A stretch of 64,000 bases of DNA. Origin: Tigriopus japonicus (taxonomy: Eukaryota > Arthropoda > Copepoda > Harpacticoida > Harpacticidae). Made by a program: the position numbers and the translations under genes. This document shows positions 44,108 through 53,964 of the stretch, piece by piece (position 1 is the first letter of the stretch; each line of letters begins with the position of its first letter). The notes below the pieces were generated by a model. That model ran no database searches. It was not told where the DNA came from and worked only from the letters and a program-made list of their open reading frames with translations. The stretch lies in assembly GCA_010645155.1 (NCBI GenBank), contig CM021317.1:1203181-1267180 (forward strand), read 5' to 3'.

Positions 44108-44971
44108 TTAGGAAAAGTCTTGCACGACTTTGAGGTCAGTCTTAAGAATGGTTTCATGGCCTTCGAAGAGGAAATAAGCTTTGATCTTTTGGCCGGCAAG
44201 AACCTTTGGATACCAAAGCTCATCGTCAGCCCACATATGGTCGAATGGAAGTTGGTCAATTTGGAACCATTCGGGTCGCATTTCTTCTGTTTCTACCACA
44301 TTGCCTAAAAGACGAAAAATATTAGCACTACTCTTGTTAAAACCATATTATTTTAGGTTGCCAACAAATTGGTTCCTGAGACAAACTAAGACAATTCCTT
44401 CCAACTTCATGTCTTGCATACCTGAGAATACTTTGGTTAGGAAAACGTGAACCTCAAGCAAAACAGGATCGCCTTTGAATTCGAAAACAATTTCTCCAAC
44501 CTTGTTCATGTCCTGGGGTTTGGCAATGACACCCGACTCCTCGACCAATTCCCTGACAAAAAATATAAAATCCGATGAAAAATAGTGACGATCATTGTAT
44601 GATGTTTCAGAATATGAAAATATGTGATAATCTGAAATCACATACAGCCAGAAACAAGAGTTCGAAAAAGCCTACTGAAATCAAAAGCAGACATGTTACC
44701 CTGGGTTGAGCTCTCTTTCGGTCGAAAACATTTCTTTAGGTGAAAGGGGGCCTTCATTGAAAGCAAACTCCGCAAGAGATTCTTGTCACAACTCAACTAC
44801 TTACCTAATGGCTCCTTGCAAGATGGTTTCGCCTTTTTCGACTTTTCCACCGAATCCATTGGTTTTCCCTTGCCCAAATCCTCGCTTTTTGTATCCCAAA
44901 AGGAGTTCATTGTCCCTTTGAACCAAGACTAAGGTCAGAACCTTTTTATCTCTAGGGGAATCTCCCTCCAT
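44108..44971 (-). CDS. NUDT1: 8-oxo-dGTP diphosphatase (MTH1/NUDT1), Nudix hydrolase
   Basis: Exons 44971-44805, 44552-44422 and 44304-44108 (phases 2, 1) give 164 residues; human MTH1 has 156. The Nudix box is complete at residues 42-64 (G-x5-E-x7-R-E-L-V-E-E-S-G), and the protein also carries [13 protein letters not shown] before it and the C-terminal block [14 protein letters not shown] plus DMW-like [11 protein letters not shown], which line the purine pocket in MTH1. The enzyme hydrolyses oxidised purine nucleoside triphosphates to monophosphates so they are not built into DNA or RNA. The start lies 178 bp behind the TRMT6 stop on the same strand, with an AG acceptor-like site 9 nt before the ATG, so it may be the second gene of a transcription unit. 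Confidence 0.94.
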
Positions 44972-44980
44972 GACGAATGA

Positions 44981-44982
44981 CT
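44981..44982 (-). promoter_or_regulatory. Acceptor-like AG just upstream of the NUDT1 start
   Basis: On the minus strand a run of T/C (near 45010) and then ...ttccAG end 9 nt before the NUDT1 ATG. No upstream donor belonging to NUDT1 is apparent in the 178-bp gap behind TRMT6. It could be a trans-splice acceptor. Confidence 0.4.
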
Positions 44983-45149
44983 GGAATTTAATAGCATTTA
45001 TTCAGAAGAAAAAAAAACCTCAATTGTTCCATTCCCACCGAACAACACCATTTGGCAAGTTTAGATTTATTAGCGTTTTTCCTTTACAAATGTCAAGAAC
45101 ATATTGAACCATAACAAGAGATCGATCACAGAACGGGTTGTGAATGGGT

Positions 45150-46454
45150 TTAACGGGACGACCTGAACCGTTTATTCTTATTTCGACCTTGGCCTTGACC
45201 CGCCTCATCGGGAATGGGCTGAGCCGCTTCAAATTCCGGTCCTTCCGTATTATCCACAATGATTCCGGTGAGCAAGTAACCGCCTCCACCCGACATCATC
45301 ACTTGGGGGTGGGTTCGGTTGGGCAAAACCTGATAGTTCCGCAACCAAGTCTCGCTCAAAGTGACCATGATAGCTCGACCCGTGTCCTTGATCGCGATAT
45401 AAGTCTCCAACAGAGGCTCTTTGTAAGGACAGAACACGGCAAATGGCCGCGAAGGAGCCAAGTACTTGATGAGATGGAGCAAAAGATTTTGCGGATGCTG
45501 TTTGGTGCACAAGATCAAACCGTCCATGGTGCAATCCTTCATAAGTTCATAGGATTGAACGCTACTTTCGCGGAAAGATTGACGCGGAGGTGGAGCGGGG
45601 GCGGAGCTCGAGGCGGGTTGATTCGGATGCATGGCCGTAATGTCTTCCCCTCGTTCCAAAGAACGCAAATGGAACATGTTCAACGTATGGATTTGAGCCA
45701 AAGCGGAGGCTGAGAAGTTCATATTGGTCAAGGCGTTGGTTTGCGGACAACCCGTTTGATAGATATGGACCAATCGACCTCGTGATCCCAGCCTTTCCAA
45801 GGCACTGGCCACCACCAAACCTTGGGTGCCCGATTCCAGAATGATATATTTGCCGCCAGATCGCACATTGGTCATATTGAGCAACTGAGCTAACGCGTCC
45901 ACGCGTAAGTTCAAGATATTCATGGGATCCTTGGCGTATTGGATATCCATGAGCAAACGAATGGAAGGTCGACGAATCTGAATGAAGTCGTGATACTTTT
46001 TGGCCTTCTTCTTGAGGAATTTGGCCTGCGAAAAGGCGGTTTTGTTGCCGAAACTGTCGCTGTTCTCGATCAACTTGGCCATGACCTCACGCCCGCTTTG
46101 ACCGCTTTCTCGCATGGCCTCAATCTCGATTTTGGAGAGCTTTTGCGAGGCATTGATGTCTTCCAAACTGCGGTTATCTTTGTCGGGCGTGGGATGATCG
46201 GGCGATTCGAGGAACAGTTCCTCGAGATCGGGCACGGATTGGGTTTCTCTGAGTTGCCACGTGCGTTTGCGTTTCTCTTGGACATGAGGCACCATTTCGA
46301 ACCACGTGTCGAAAGGTTGGCCTTGTAAGGCGCTCAAATCCACCTGATCCTGGCCCAATTTGACCATGGGCGATTGGGGTTTGAAGGTGAGCGTTCGGGC
46401 GAAACCCGCCTTCTGAAGGATCACGACTTGACCGCCTTCAATCGTCAACGACAT
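45150..46454 (-). CDS. TRMT6: tRNA (adenine-58-N1)-methyltransferase non-catalytic subunit TRM6
   Basis: A single exon of 434 residues. The N-terminal SLTIEGGQVVILQ block, the central FSQAKFLKKKAKKY and RPSIRLLMDIQYAKDP segments, and the Rossmann-like C-terminal half with GGKYIILESGTQGLVVASAL and FCPYKEPLLETYIAIKD are features of TRM6. The protein lacks the catalytic SAM motif, as expected. With TRMT61A it makes m1A58 in tRNA, including initiator tRNA, in the nucleus. A low-complexity S/A/P insert lies near residues 275-285. The open frame extends upstream to 46532 without an ATG, so the ATG at 46454 is chosen. An AATAAA on its strand lies about 75 nt past the stop. Confidence 0.93.
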   Translation of the reverse strand: MSLTIEGGQVVILQKAGFARTLTFKPQSPMVKLGQDQVDLSALQGQPFDTWFEMVPHVQEKRKRTWQLRETQSVPDLEELFLESPDHPTPDKDNRSLEDINASQKLSKIEIEAMRESGQSGREVMAKLIENSDSFGNKTAFSQAKFLKKKAKKYHDFIQIRRPSIRLLMDIQYAKDPMNILNLRVDALAQLLNMTNVRSGGKYIILESGTQGLVVASALERLGSRGRLVHIYQTGCPQTNALTNMNFSASALAQIHTLNMFHLRSLERGEDITAMHPNQPASSSAPAPPPRQSFRESSVQSYELMKDCTMDGLILCTKQHPQNLLLHLIKYLAPSRPFAVFCPYKEPLLETYIAIKDTGRAIMVTLSETWLRNYQVLPNRTHPQVMMSGGGGYLLTGIIVDNTEGPEFEAAQPIPDEAGQGQGRNKNKRFRSSR

Positions 46455-47164
46455 CGCGGATACAGGCAGAATGCGAATCTGAGGTGAATTCTTTGGCCAG
46501 TTTGTGTTTTGATTCCGTGAAACACGTGCCAAAAGGGTGACCGCTGACTGAATATTTTAGAAAACATCCAGTCCGTGGAAACTTCTGGGTGTATCTCCGG
46601 GCAAGGAGGACGGTATTACGTGCAAGGATTCCCGCATGTCCTGGCCAAAACCTAATCAGGTGCTGAACCTATTACTGGTTCATTCAAAGCTCAATTTTAA
46701 GATTATATTTGTCAGCCACGGCGTCGTTATCATGGACAAAAAAATCCCATATGAAACAACTTTCGCAGAATGGACGGATAAATCAATCAATGACCAAAAG
46801 TATTCGTATCACAAAAAAGTCCCATGTTGCGTATTCTTTGATTGGGCTTCAGTTTCACTCACCAATCTTGAATGAACGAAAGCATCATTACCCAGAGAAA
46901 TACCGTGCAAATGGCTGGGGAAACCTAAGGATCGTGTTCTCTACCTTCATTACTATCTTTTTCAACGCATTTCACGCCCTGTCAGCCTGTAGAAATCAAA
47001 ACAAGAAAAACTGTTCCCACTGTTTGCCGTTTTTCTTTTTTTTTTTTTCCGTCGTTCTTCTTTTGTTTTGCCGTTTTCACTGAAACTCAGGTCACCTTTG
47101 ACGACATTATTGATCAACAAACTTTAGTCCCGTGTTCCCTAAAAGGCTCTTGAACTCTCCGGCC
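46455..47164. other. Divergent promoter region of TRMT6 and MRPL42
   Basis: 710 bp between the two starts. A T-rich tract and an AG at about 47089 (gaaactcAG) could be an acceptor in the MRPL42 leader. No other feature is clear. Confidence 0.5.
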
Positions 47165-47805
47165 ATGAGTCTCCTCCTTCAACGCGGGCCTCGGCCTCTC
47201 CTGTCTTCAGGGGTGACCTTCGTACGAGGGTTGCGCGGTTTACCGTCCGATAGTTATCGTGCTGAGCGCGTGACCACCAATTCGGACGGTTCGGTTATCG
47301 TGTGTTGGCATCCGGAACCCAAATTCCCCTACCAAATGACGCGACCTATGCCCAGAGCCCAAGATCGAGGCACGGACTCAAAGTACGGATTGATGGCCAT
47401 TCCAATTGTCTCATTGCTTCATGGAAGATCCTATGTGAAATACCTTTAAATTAGTAGTGAATGATCGGAAACAAATCCTGATCCGAAATTGAAAGAGGCT
47501 GACAGAACATGGCCAATCCAGGATTTTCTCTGGAATTCTTTTTTACCATGAGCCAAAAGCAAAAGCAATAGTCGTTTTTAGTGGTTTCTCGTCTCATTTC
47601 TTTCTTCTCAAAGATGCTATTGCGTTTTAGGTTGAAGATTCAATCGGTGGATGACATGAAAGAGTTGTACCATCATAAACCGAATCGCTACCAAATCCGA
47701 GATCTCATGCGACTCACTTGGACGACCAAACATCGATGGTTCCCCAATCACGCTCATCGGAAAGAGGACGCCAAAAAGAATCCCCGGGAAAGGCCTTTCT
47801 TGTAA
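47165..47805 (+). CDS. MRPL42: Mitochondrial large ribosomal subunit protein mL42
   Basis: Exons 47165-47382 and 47631-47805 (phase 2) give 130 residues (human 142). The N terminus MSLLLQRGPRPLLSSG looks like a mitochondrial targeting peptide: basic, hydroxylated and without acids. Conserved parts are 'TNSDGSVIVCWHPEPKFPY', followed by TRPMPR, and the C-terminal 'WTTKHRWFPNHAHRKEDAKK', which corresponds to FFTTKHRWYPHGRYHR in vertebrates. The ATG is chosen by homology length. It is convergent with FKBP12. Confidence 0.9.
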
Positions 47806-47937
47806 TTCCTACTCGCCCAACAGTCTTAATACAATATACTATTCATGTTTTAAAGCCATCTTCAATGAATCCGAGTGACTTTGGTTTTGAACAATACCCC
47901 TCGTATCCGAAGATCGGATGAACGCGGGGATCAAGGA

Positions 47938-47943
47938 TTTATT
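47938..47943 (-). terminator. Polyadenylation signal for FKBP12
   Basis: AATAAA on the minus strand, about 300 nt after the FKBP12 stop. The stretch 47806-48245 holds only the convergent 3' UTRs of MRPL42 and FKBP12. Confidence 0.45.
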
Positions 47944-48245
47944 ATTCCAAATAATGCAGGGTGATTGGTACTCATCAGTAAGCGGGAGAGAGAAAAAGGG
48001 TCACTAGGGCACGACAAAAAAGAACTCAAGTTCTAGCCGGACATTCATTGCCCCAAAGGAGAACGGGGGATGAGGATTTCATTCAATGGGGGGTGCATAA
48101 GGGGCGGAGATGGAGGGGTGTGTGTTTATGTATATGGTTTGTCATGGTGGGCTACTTCCCAGAGGTTGGTTGGGTGTTTGGATAGGGATTTTTAGCTCTC
48201 GCTTTTGTAGGATAACAAATCCACCCTGGCTTTGAGGGACATGGA

Positions 48246-49549
48246 TTAGTTGACTCGGATAAGCTCCACATCGAAGACCAGGGTGGAGTTGGGTGGGATA
48301 CAACCGGGCACGCCCTTCGCGCCGTAGCCCAAGTCCGGAGAAATGGTCAACTTGGCTCGCTGACCCACCGACATCTTGGCCAAACCCTGTTCCCATCCGG
48401 CAATCACCTACAAAATGAAAATAAAATAATAATTACGAATCGAGCTGCTCACTAACGTCCGTAACTCTTTCAGATTTAAGCGATAGCTAAGTTGAGGTAA
48501 ATCGTTTAATAAGACTTCAGGTAGGTGGTAGGTGTGTGCCAAACAGGTCAGTGTAGCAGCCAAAGTTCGTTCAATAATGAATGCCCCTTAATGATAAACT
48601 GGTGTATTTACGTAGCTCTTTCACCGTCATAGAAAATGCCACAAAATCGTGAATACAGTCCGGAGAATTGTCACGTTGCGGGTCTTGTTCTTAGAATCCA
48701 AAAATTGTGTTTTGGGACGCTCTCTGGTTGTCGGTTGAAACTAAAAATGGCGAGACATTCAAATAGATGTACCGGCTCCAATAGTCAGTAAGAATGAAAA
48801 GTTTGGGAACCCTTTATCAACATAACACCCCAAAAAATTCAATGTTGCGATTGTGCCTCAGAGGGTTGGGTGAATCTAAACCACTTTGACTTGATACATG
48901 TGGATATTCAAAAACGATCCATGGGCCATCATATGATGCCAAAGCAAACATTAACAGTTCTTTGGCACCCTAATTCTTTTCTTTCTTTTTGACAATTACT
49001 AAAATTGGCCTGAAAGTTTTGGGGACTCAGTGATATTTTCCGCTTTAAAAAGAAATGAATCGATTCTAAAGTAAGTTTTTACGGACATCTCATATGATCA
49101 TCGATTGTAAACAAAACTTGATTAAAAACAGGGTCCTACTAAGCAGAATGATGGAGTAATTTCACAACTTTTCTCTCCTACCAAGCCAGTTTTGAAATCA
49201 TACCAAAACCGATCTTCATTCCCTTCGGCAAAGTGATGTCACGGAAAATAAAAGCAAAAAAAAAAAAATTGTACAAAATTCTCCTTGACTTTGATGGAAA
49301 GCAATCTTCTCGTTGACTCTTTAAACATAAACATCGTTCCAAATGCCTATTTGCATAGTAAAAGTCGCGGATTTTCTTCCTCACCTCTCCTTTGCCAATG
49401 TTGAACTTGAAGGGCTCTCCTCGATCTCGTGAGGAGTCGATCTTCTTGCCGTTGGTCAGCGTCAGCGTGTAATGGCAAGTCACCTTCTGACCCGATTTCG
49501 GGAACGTCGACCCATCGCCGTCCTTCATGTTTTCGATATCCACGCCCAT
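48246..49549 (-). CDS. FKBP1A: FKBP12-type peptidyl-prolyl cis-trans isomerase
   Basis: Exons 49549-49385 and 48407-48246 (phase 0) give 108 residues, exactly the FKBP12 length. The active-site landmarks are present: [57 protein letters not shown]. The cytosolic protein isomerises X-Pro bonds and in animals binds ryanodine/TGF-beta receptors and FK506/rapamycin. The 977-bp intron between the two exons (48408-49384) shows no other features. Confidence 0.95.
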
Positions 49550-51179
49550 CGTGATTTGGAAACGCTTGGAAGTTTTGGAGTTCAACGCAACCGAGATCAA
49601 TGGCAGATGAAGCGTTGTTTCAGGAGGATGATCCACTTCCACACACAAACGCATGCACGCACGCTCAAGCACGGTTTTGGTAGAGGATGGAAACCAGGGA
49701 GGATGATTTGAAGTACGGAGTTTAGGGCCAAATGGGGGCCGTGAAAAGGGCCAACTGTCTTTTGAAGTTGAATATGGCGACACTTGAAGAATGGCGAAAG
49801 AGATGAGACTTATAAAATTATGCATGGACATGTGGACCTGCAATTGGGGGAAAATAAGCGACCGTCCTTTTCCCCTCTCATTAACAAGATGGCACGTAAT
49901 TCGAGGGCTACAAATAGAAGGAGTTGTGGAAGCCACCGGCTAAAACTCTTGCTCGGAAAAATGCCTTCTGTGTACGCTCGGTCACCATGTGGAACCTACT
50001 AAAACCGGAAATGAGAAACGGTTTCTCAGAAACCTACCCACAATCAAACGATTAAAAGATGCAATTTGTACCATTTCTCTGTAATTCATTCGTGCTAAAG
50101 TGATAATTTCTTTGTGATTCATTCAATACTTTTATTATCCAATACTCCCACATCGCCTTAAATGGTGTTGGAGTGGATTTCACAATAAACAAACAATAAC
50201 CTGCTTTTATACTGGACTACGCAACGGGGTGGTCAAATGTCGAGTGGTTGGTTATGTATGAACCGATTTTTGAAAACGATTGCGGTAACCTGACTGTTAA
50301 AAACACTACGATTGGCCAGTAATCTTACTGTTTGCCTGTTCTAAACTTGTGATTCAATCTCACGTGTGAAAACCTTCTAAGAGTTTCGTAATAATTGAAT
50401 TCTTGATTGAACTTACGCAAACATTTAGTTTTGCTCATCCTTTTGTGTACTTTTTGTTGGCCAAAACGAAGGTCCGAATTACGTTTTCATCATTAATTTT
50501 GGCATACCTGGCGTCGCTCAAGCAATTCAGGGGAATCATCGTGATGCTGCCGGTCTAGCCTAAACTTCAGGGTGGCTGAAATAAAGGATTTTGACTAATT
50601 CAATGGATTATAATGTCAACCAACATGGACCCACTAAGGAAAGTAATAACGATACATGAATCGAAGCAATACATCGTGCGTCTGAGTAAATGCAATCAAT
50701 TACCCAATGATTTGAATGAACCTATTGGTTTGAAAAACATATTTTCTCATGACGCAAAATTTGGTCACAAATTCGTGGGACTGTTCGAGGCTTAGCTCTC
50801 TCTGGAACCCGGTTTCCGGCCAAAATGGACAAAAAGGCTGAAATGGAGGTCACTCCTGAGCTTAATCTTATTCTAGATCCTATTCGTAGATTAAATCTAA
50901 ACAAAAAATTCCTCTAATCTTGTAGCTTTATCACATAAGAACTGTTATTAATGAAACTCTCAGTTCTAAGGAAATGTAATGTATCAGATCTTTTAAAATG
51001 GAGGAGTGACTCGATTTGATACTAAACGAGATCTTAAATGTTGGAGGCCAAAAAAGAATCGAGGGGTCATTTTTAAACATAATGGAAATATACGTCCTAA
51101 CATACTTTGTAAGGACGTATATTCCTATTTGAGCCATTCAACAGGATATGTTGTAGTATTACAGTTAGTAGTAGTATAG

Positions 51180-51444
51180 CAGGGGTTCTCAACCTTTTTC
51201 CGGGGGATACCCATTTTGGCAAGGGAAATATCCGATTTACCCCCCTGTGTAATGACCAGTATTACAACGTTTTTGGGCGTTTTAATGTGACTTGTATTTG
51301 TCAAAATACGTGAAGAAGAGAAAAACGTGCAATATTGGTCGAAAAAACCCAAGTTTTTTTCCAATTTTTCCGGACACATATTTACCCAACAGAAAGTCAA
51401 ATTTACCCAATTTTGGGTAAATACCCATAGGTTGAGAACCCCTG
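51180..51444. mobile_element. 265-bp hAT-type miniature element
   Basis: The inverted ends CAGGGGTTCTCAACCT are perfect over 16 bp and are flanked by the direct duplication TAGTATAG (51172-51179 and 51445-51452). The interior repeats 'tacccattttgg' and 'tacccaattttgggtaaata' motifs and has no coding capacity. Confidence 0.85.
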
Positions 51445-51608
51445 TAGTATAGTAATTTTATTCTCTGAACACAGTGCAACTTGTTACAAACACTGGTTTA
51501 GGCTTTGCTTCTGAGTTATAAATGACATGTGAAATTTTGATAAGTTGCGTGACTCAGATAAATATAATGCATTTTTCAAGGGATTAAATGAAGTTGAAGT
51601 TAACATTT

Positions 51609-51641
51609 GGTTAGGTTAGCTTAGGTTAGGTTAAGTTAGTT
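51609..51641 (+). repeat. Short interstitial TTAGG-like repeat
   Basis: About six units of TTAGG or one-base variants in 33 bp. TTAGG is the arthropod telomere repeat. Confidence 0.45.
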
Positions 51642-52934
51642 AAAGTAATGATATATTGCTTTAGGATAAATAGACTCACGCAACCTTGGAATAAATCGTG
51701 GTACATATAAATCAGCTTTAAAAGCATGCTGCAACAGAGCCTTATGTTTAAGAGTAAAAAGAGAGTCTTCTAATTAATGATTGGAAAATATAGAGATTTA
51801 TCCACGTTTTGTCGAATTTGGCTGAGAATAATCAGCTCAATTTTCAAAGCCAATGATCGAGTCAAATCTCGAACTTTGAAGTAGCTTGTTGAAGTGCTTG
51901 ATGACATTTAGCATCTTGAGTTGTAGCATAAATGAAAAATTAGCAGAGGCAACCACACATCACGAAGACGTTTTTAGGCTTTACAAGGAACCAGTTGTGC
52001 CAGCCTGACTGAGCTGAGATATTAACAGATTGAAGGTCCTAATTTCTTTTTGCTAGCAAGAATGTTTTCACGCCAACTTCTGTACTTTTTGTTTCTTAGA
52101 AACAGCATTTTGATGCAAAAAAGATCACTTTTCAAAATGACCCTCCCTCTCAAGTTGAATCAAAATTTGCCTGTCTAAGGATGCCAACAAAGAGGTTTGA
52201 GTTGAGTCAATGCCAGATGGATATGAAAATTTAGGACACAAATTTAACTCTCAATATTAGATCATTCAGTTGCCGCCTGAAATACACACTCAGTGTATAA
52301 CATCTCTTGTTGCAGCTGTGCCTCTATTTTCTACTGAAAGCCTAAATCGTTGAGCATATTTTCACAGAAAAAAATCCATAAACAGTCAAACAAAGGCCTT
52401 AAAGTAGTTGAATAGCTTTTAACTTCAGTAAATATAAAATACGTGGTCAAACTAAGCTGCCATTGCTTTGCAATGAACCGAGAAAAACATCAGGGAAGAC
52501 CTGGCGTCGCCAGACCCTTCTTGCGTTGATTTCCAGCATGGTTGCCACGACGAGATGTACGATGCTAGTTTTTGGCAAATCTTAATGGTTTTAATCGGAA
52601 CTTACAAAATATCCTTTCTACTGGCATGAAAATTCCGTCCCTGTCTGTGTTGACGTTGCTTCATCGAGCGACAGAAGAGCATACAGATGTTGCCTTTGGC
52701 GTGAACAGCGTATGCGAACAGAACAGAACGAACACTCAAGTGCCATTCATCCGAAGTGTGTGTGTATGTATCGTCAACTTTATCAATTAACTGGCCATGA
52801 TCCTCCTCACCACCGAAGGCTTCCTCCCCTTGCTCTCGTGGCTTTGGGGTCCTCCTTCCGTTCCTTGGAAGTCGTGATTTCTTAATCTCCGATGAATCCA
52901 GTGCGCAAAGTCGCCTTCCGAATCTCTCTGTAAA

Positions 52935-53885
52935 ATGGGACGCGTCATCTTCGTCCGTCGACGGATCTGGAAAGGCCTTTTATTGGTCTTTTTAACTCTA
53001 GTCTCGTTAACCTTGATCTCTCGACCTTCTGTCTGGAACGCGGTGTCCTCGGATTCGCATCAATTATGCGTGTTGGTCCCATTTCGGGACCGATTCGATG
53101 AGCTCTCTGAATTCGTTCCGCATCTCTCGCGATTCCTGACGTCTCAAAACGTCCCGTTTCGAATATTTATTCTCAACCAAATGGATGAATATCGATTCAA
53201 TCGAGGCGGTCTGCTCAATGCCGGATTTGATCACGTTTCTCGACACACCCATTGCGATTACGTGGCCTTGCACGACGTGGATTTGTGGCCTTTGAATCCG
53301 GGATTGGATTATCACCATCCCGGTGATCGAGTAGCCAAACATTTAGCCGCTTCCGGACTTCATCCCATTTACGACTACCCAAACTTTTTGGGTGGAATTG
53401 TGCTGCTAAGTCATGAGACGTTTCGAAAAGTCAATGGTTTGACCAACAACTTTTGGGGTTGGGGATTGGAGGATGACGATTTCCGGGTCCGACTTCAAGA
53501 GGCCGGAATCGCCATTGAAAGACCCGAAGGTCTGACCACGGGTAAAACCCACACCTTTCAACATTTTCACTCCCAACGAAGACGTCCCAGGGATTTTCAG
53601 CGGTGCTACAATCAACGGGATTTTACCCGACGTCGAGACCGATTGTCCGGATTGAACAATCTCAACTATCGGCTCGTGTCCGATCGATCTATGACCATGG
53701 ATGGATTCGCCTTCCACGTTTTGAGCTTGAAGCTCTTCTGTGATAAATCGTTGACCCCATTCTGCGATTGCCATAACGCTCCCGCCACCGAATCTCCGAT
53801 TCGACCCGTAGCGCCCGAGGATAAAATTGTGCCACAAATGCGACGAAAATCCCAATCAAAAGAGCCAAAAAATCAAATAAATTGA
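52935..53885 (+). CDS. B4GALT7: Xylosylprotein beta-1,4-galactosyltransferase 7
   Basis: A single exon of 316 residues (human 327). A short basic tail and a membrane anchor at about 13-31 (GLLLVFLTLVSLTLIS) give the type II Golgi topology. The catalytic domain has LCVLVPFRDRFDEL, FNRGGLLNAGF, the DxD-type HDVDLWPLN at about 114-122, and NNFWGWGLEDDDFRVRL at about 172-188. The enzyme adds the first galactose to xylose in the glycosaminoglycan-protein linker. An AATAAA at 53876-53881 overlaps the end of the frame, and the next gene starts only 79 bp later on the same strand. Confidence 0.95.
   Translation: MGRVIFVRRRIWKGLLLVFLTLVSLTLISRPSVWNAVSSDSHQLCVLVPFRDRFDELSEFVPHLSRFLTSQNVPFRIFILNQMDEYRFNRGGLLNAGFDHVSRHTHCDYVALHDVDLWPLNPGLDYHHPGDRVAKHLAASGLHPIYDYPNFLGGIVLLSHETFRKVNGLTNNFWGWGLEDDDFRVRLQEAGIAIERPEGLTTGKTHTFQHFHSQRRRPRDFQRCYNQRDFTRRRDRLSGLNNLNYRLVSDRSMTMDGFAFHVLSLKLFCDKSLTPFCDCHNAPATESPIRPVAPEDKIVPQMRRKSQSKEPKNQIN
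53876..53881 (+). terminator. Polyadenylation signal overlapping the B4GALT7 stop
   Basis: AATAAA ends one base before the TGA stop. A mature B4GALT7 mRNA using it would have a 3' UTR of only about 15-30 nt. Confidence 0.4.
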
Positions 53886-53952
53886 ACCACTTTTTGTACG
53901 GAATGTAGTTTTGTCCGACCAGTCTTAAATTTCCTGAGCTTCGCCTCATTGC

Positions 53953-53954
53953 AG
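53953..53954 (+). promoter_or_regulatory. Acceptor-like AG just upstream of the F-box gene start
   Basis: A pyrimidine-rich tract and ...tcattgcAG end 10 nt before the ATG at 53965, within the 79-bp gap behind B4GALT7. It could be a trans-splice acceptor or belong to a leader exon lying inside the B4GALT7 gene. Confidence 0.45.
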
Positions 53955-53964
53955 GTGTGCCAAC

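Larger units (their letters stand above)
49550..52934. other. Spacer between FKBP12 and B4GALT7
   Basis: No supported gene. It contains a hAT-type miniature element (51180-51444) and a short TTAGG-like stretch (51609-51641); the ends should contain the promoters of the two divergent genes. Confidence 0.6.

Noticed and set aside
45144..45713. 189-codon open frame opposite TRMT6
   Set aside because: It lies wholly antisense to a well supported coding exon and shows no domain; it is a frame shadow.
46455..46532. Longer N terminus for TRMT6
   Set aside because: The upstream frame is open but has no ATG; its first codon would be TTG.
47132..47164. Longer N terminus for MRPL42
   Set aside because: Opens with GTG, not ATG; the ATG at 47165 begins a good targeting peptide.
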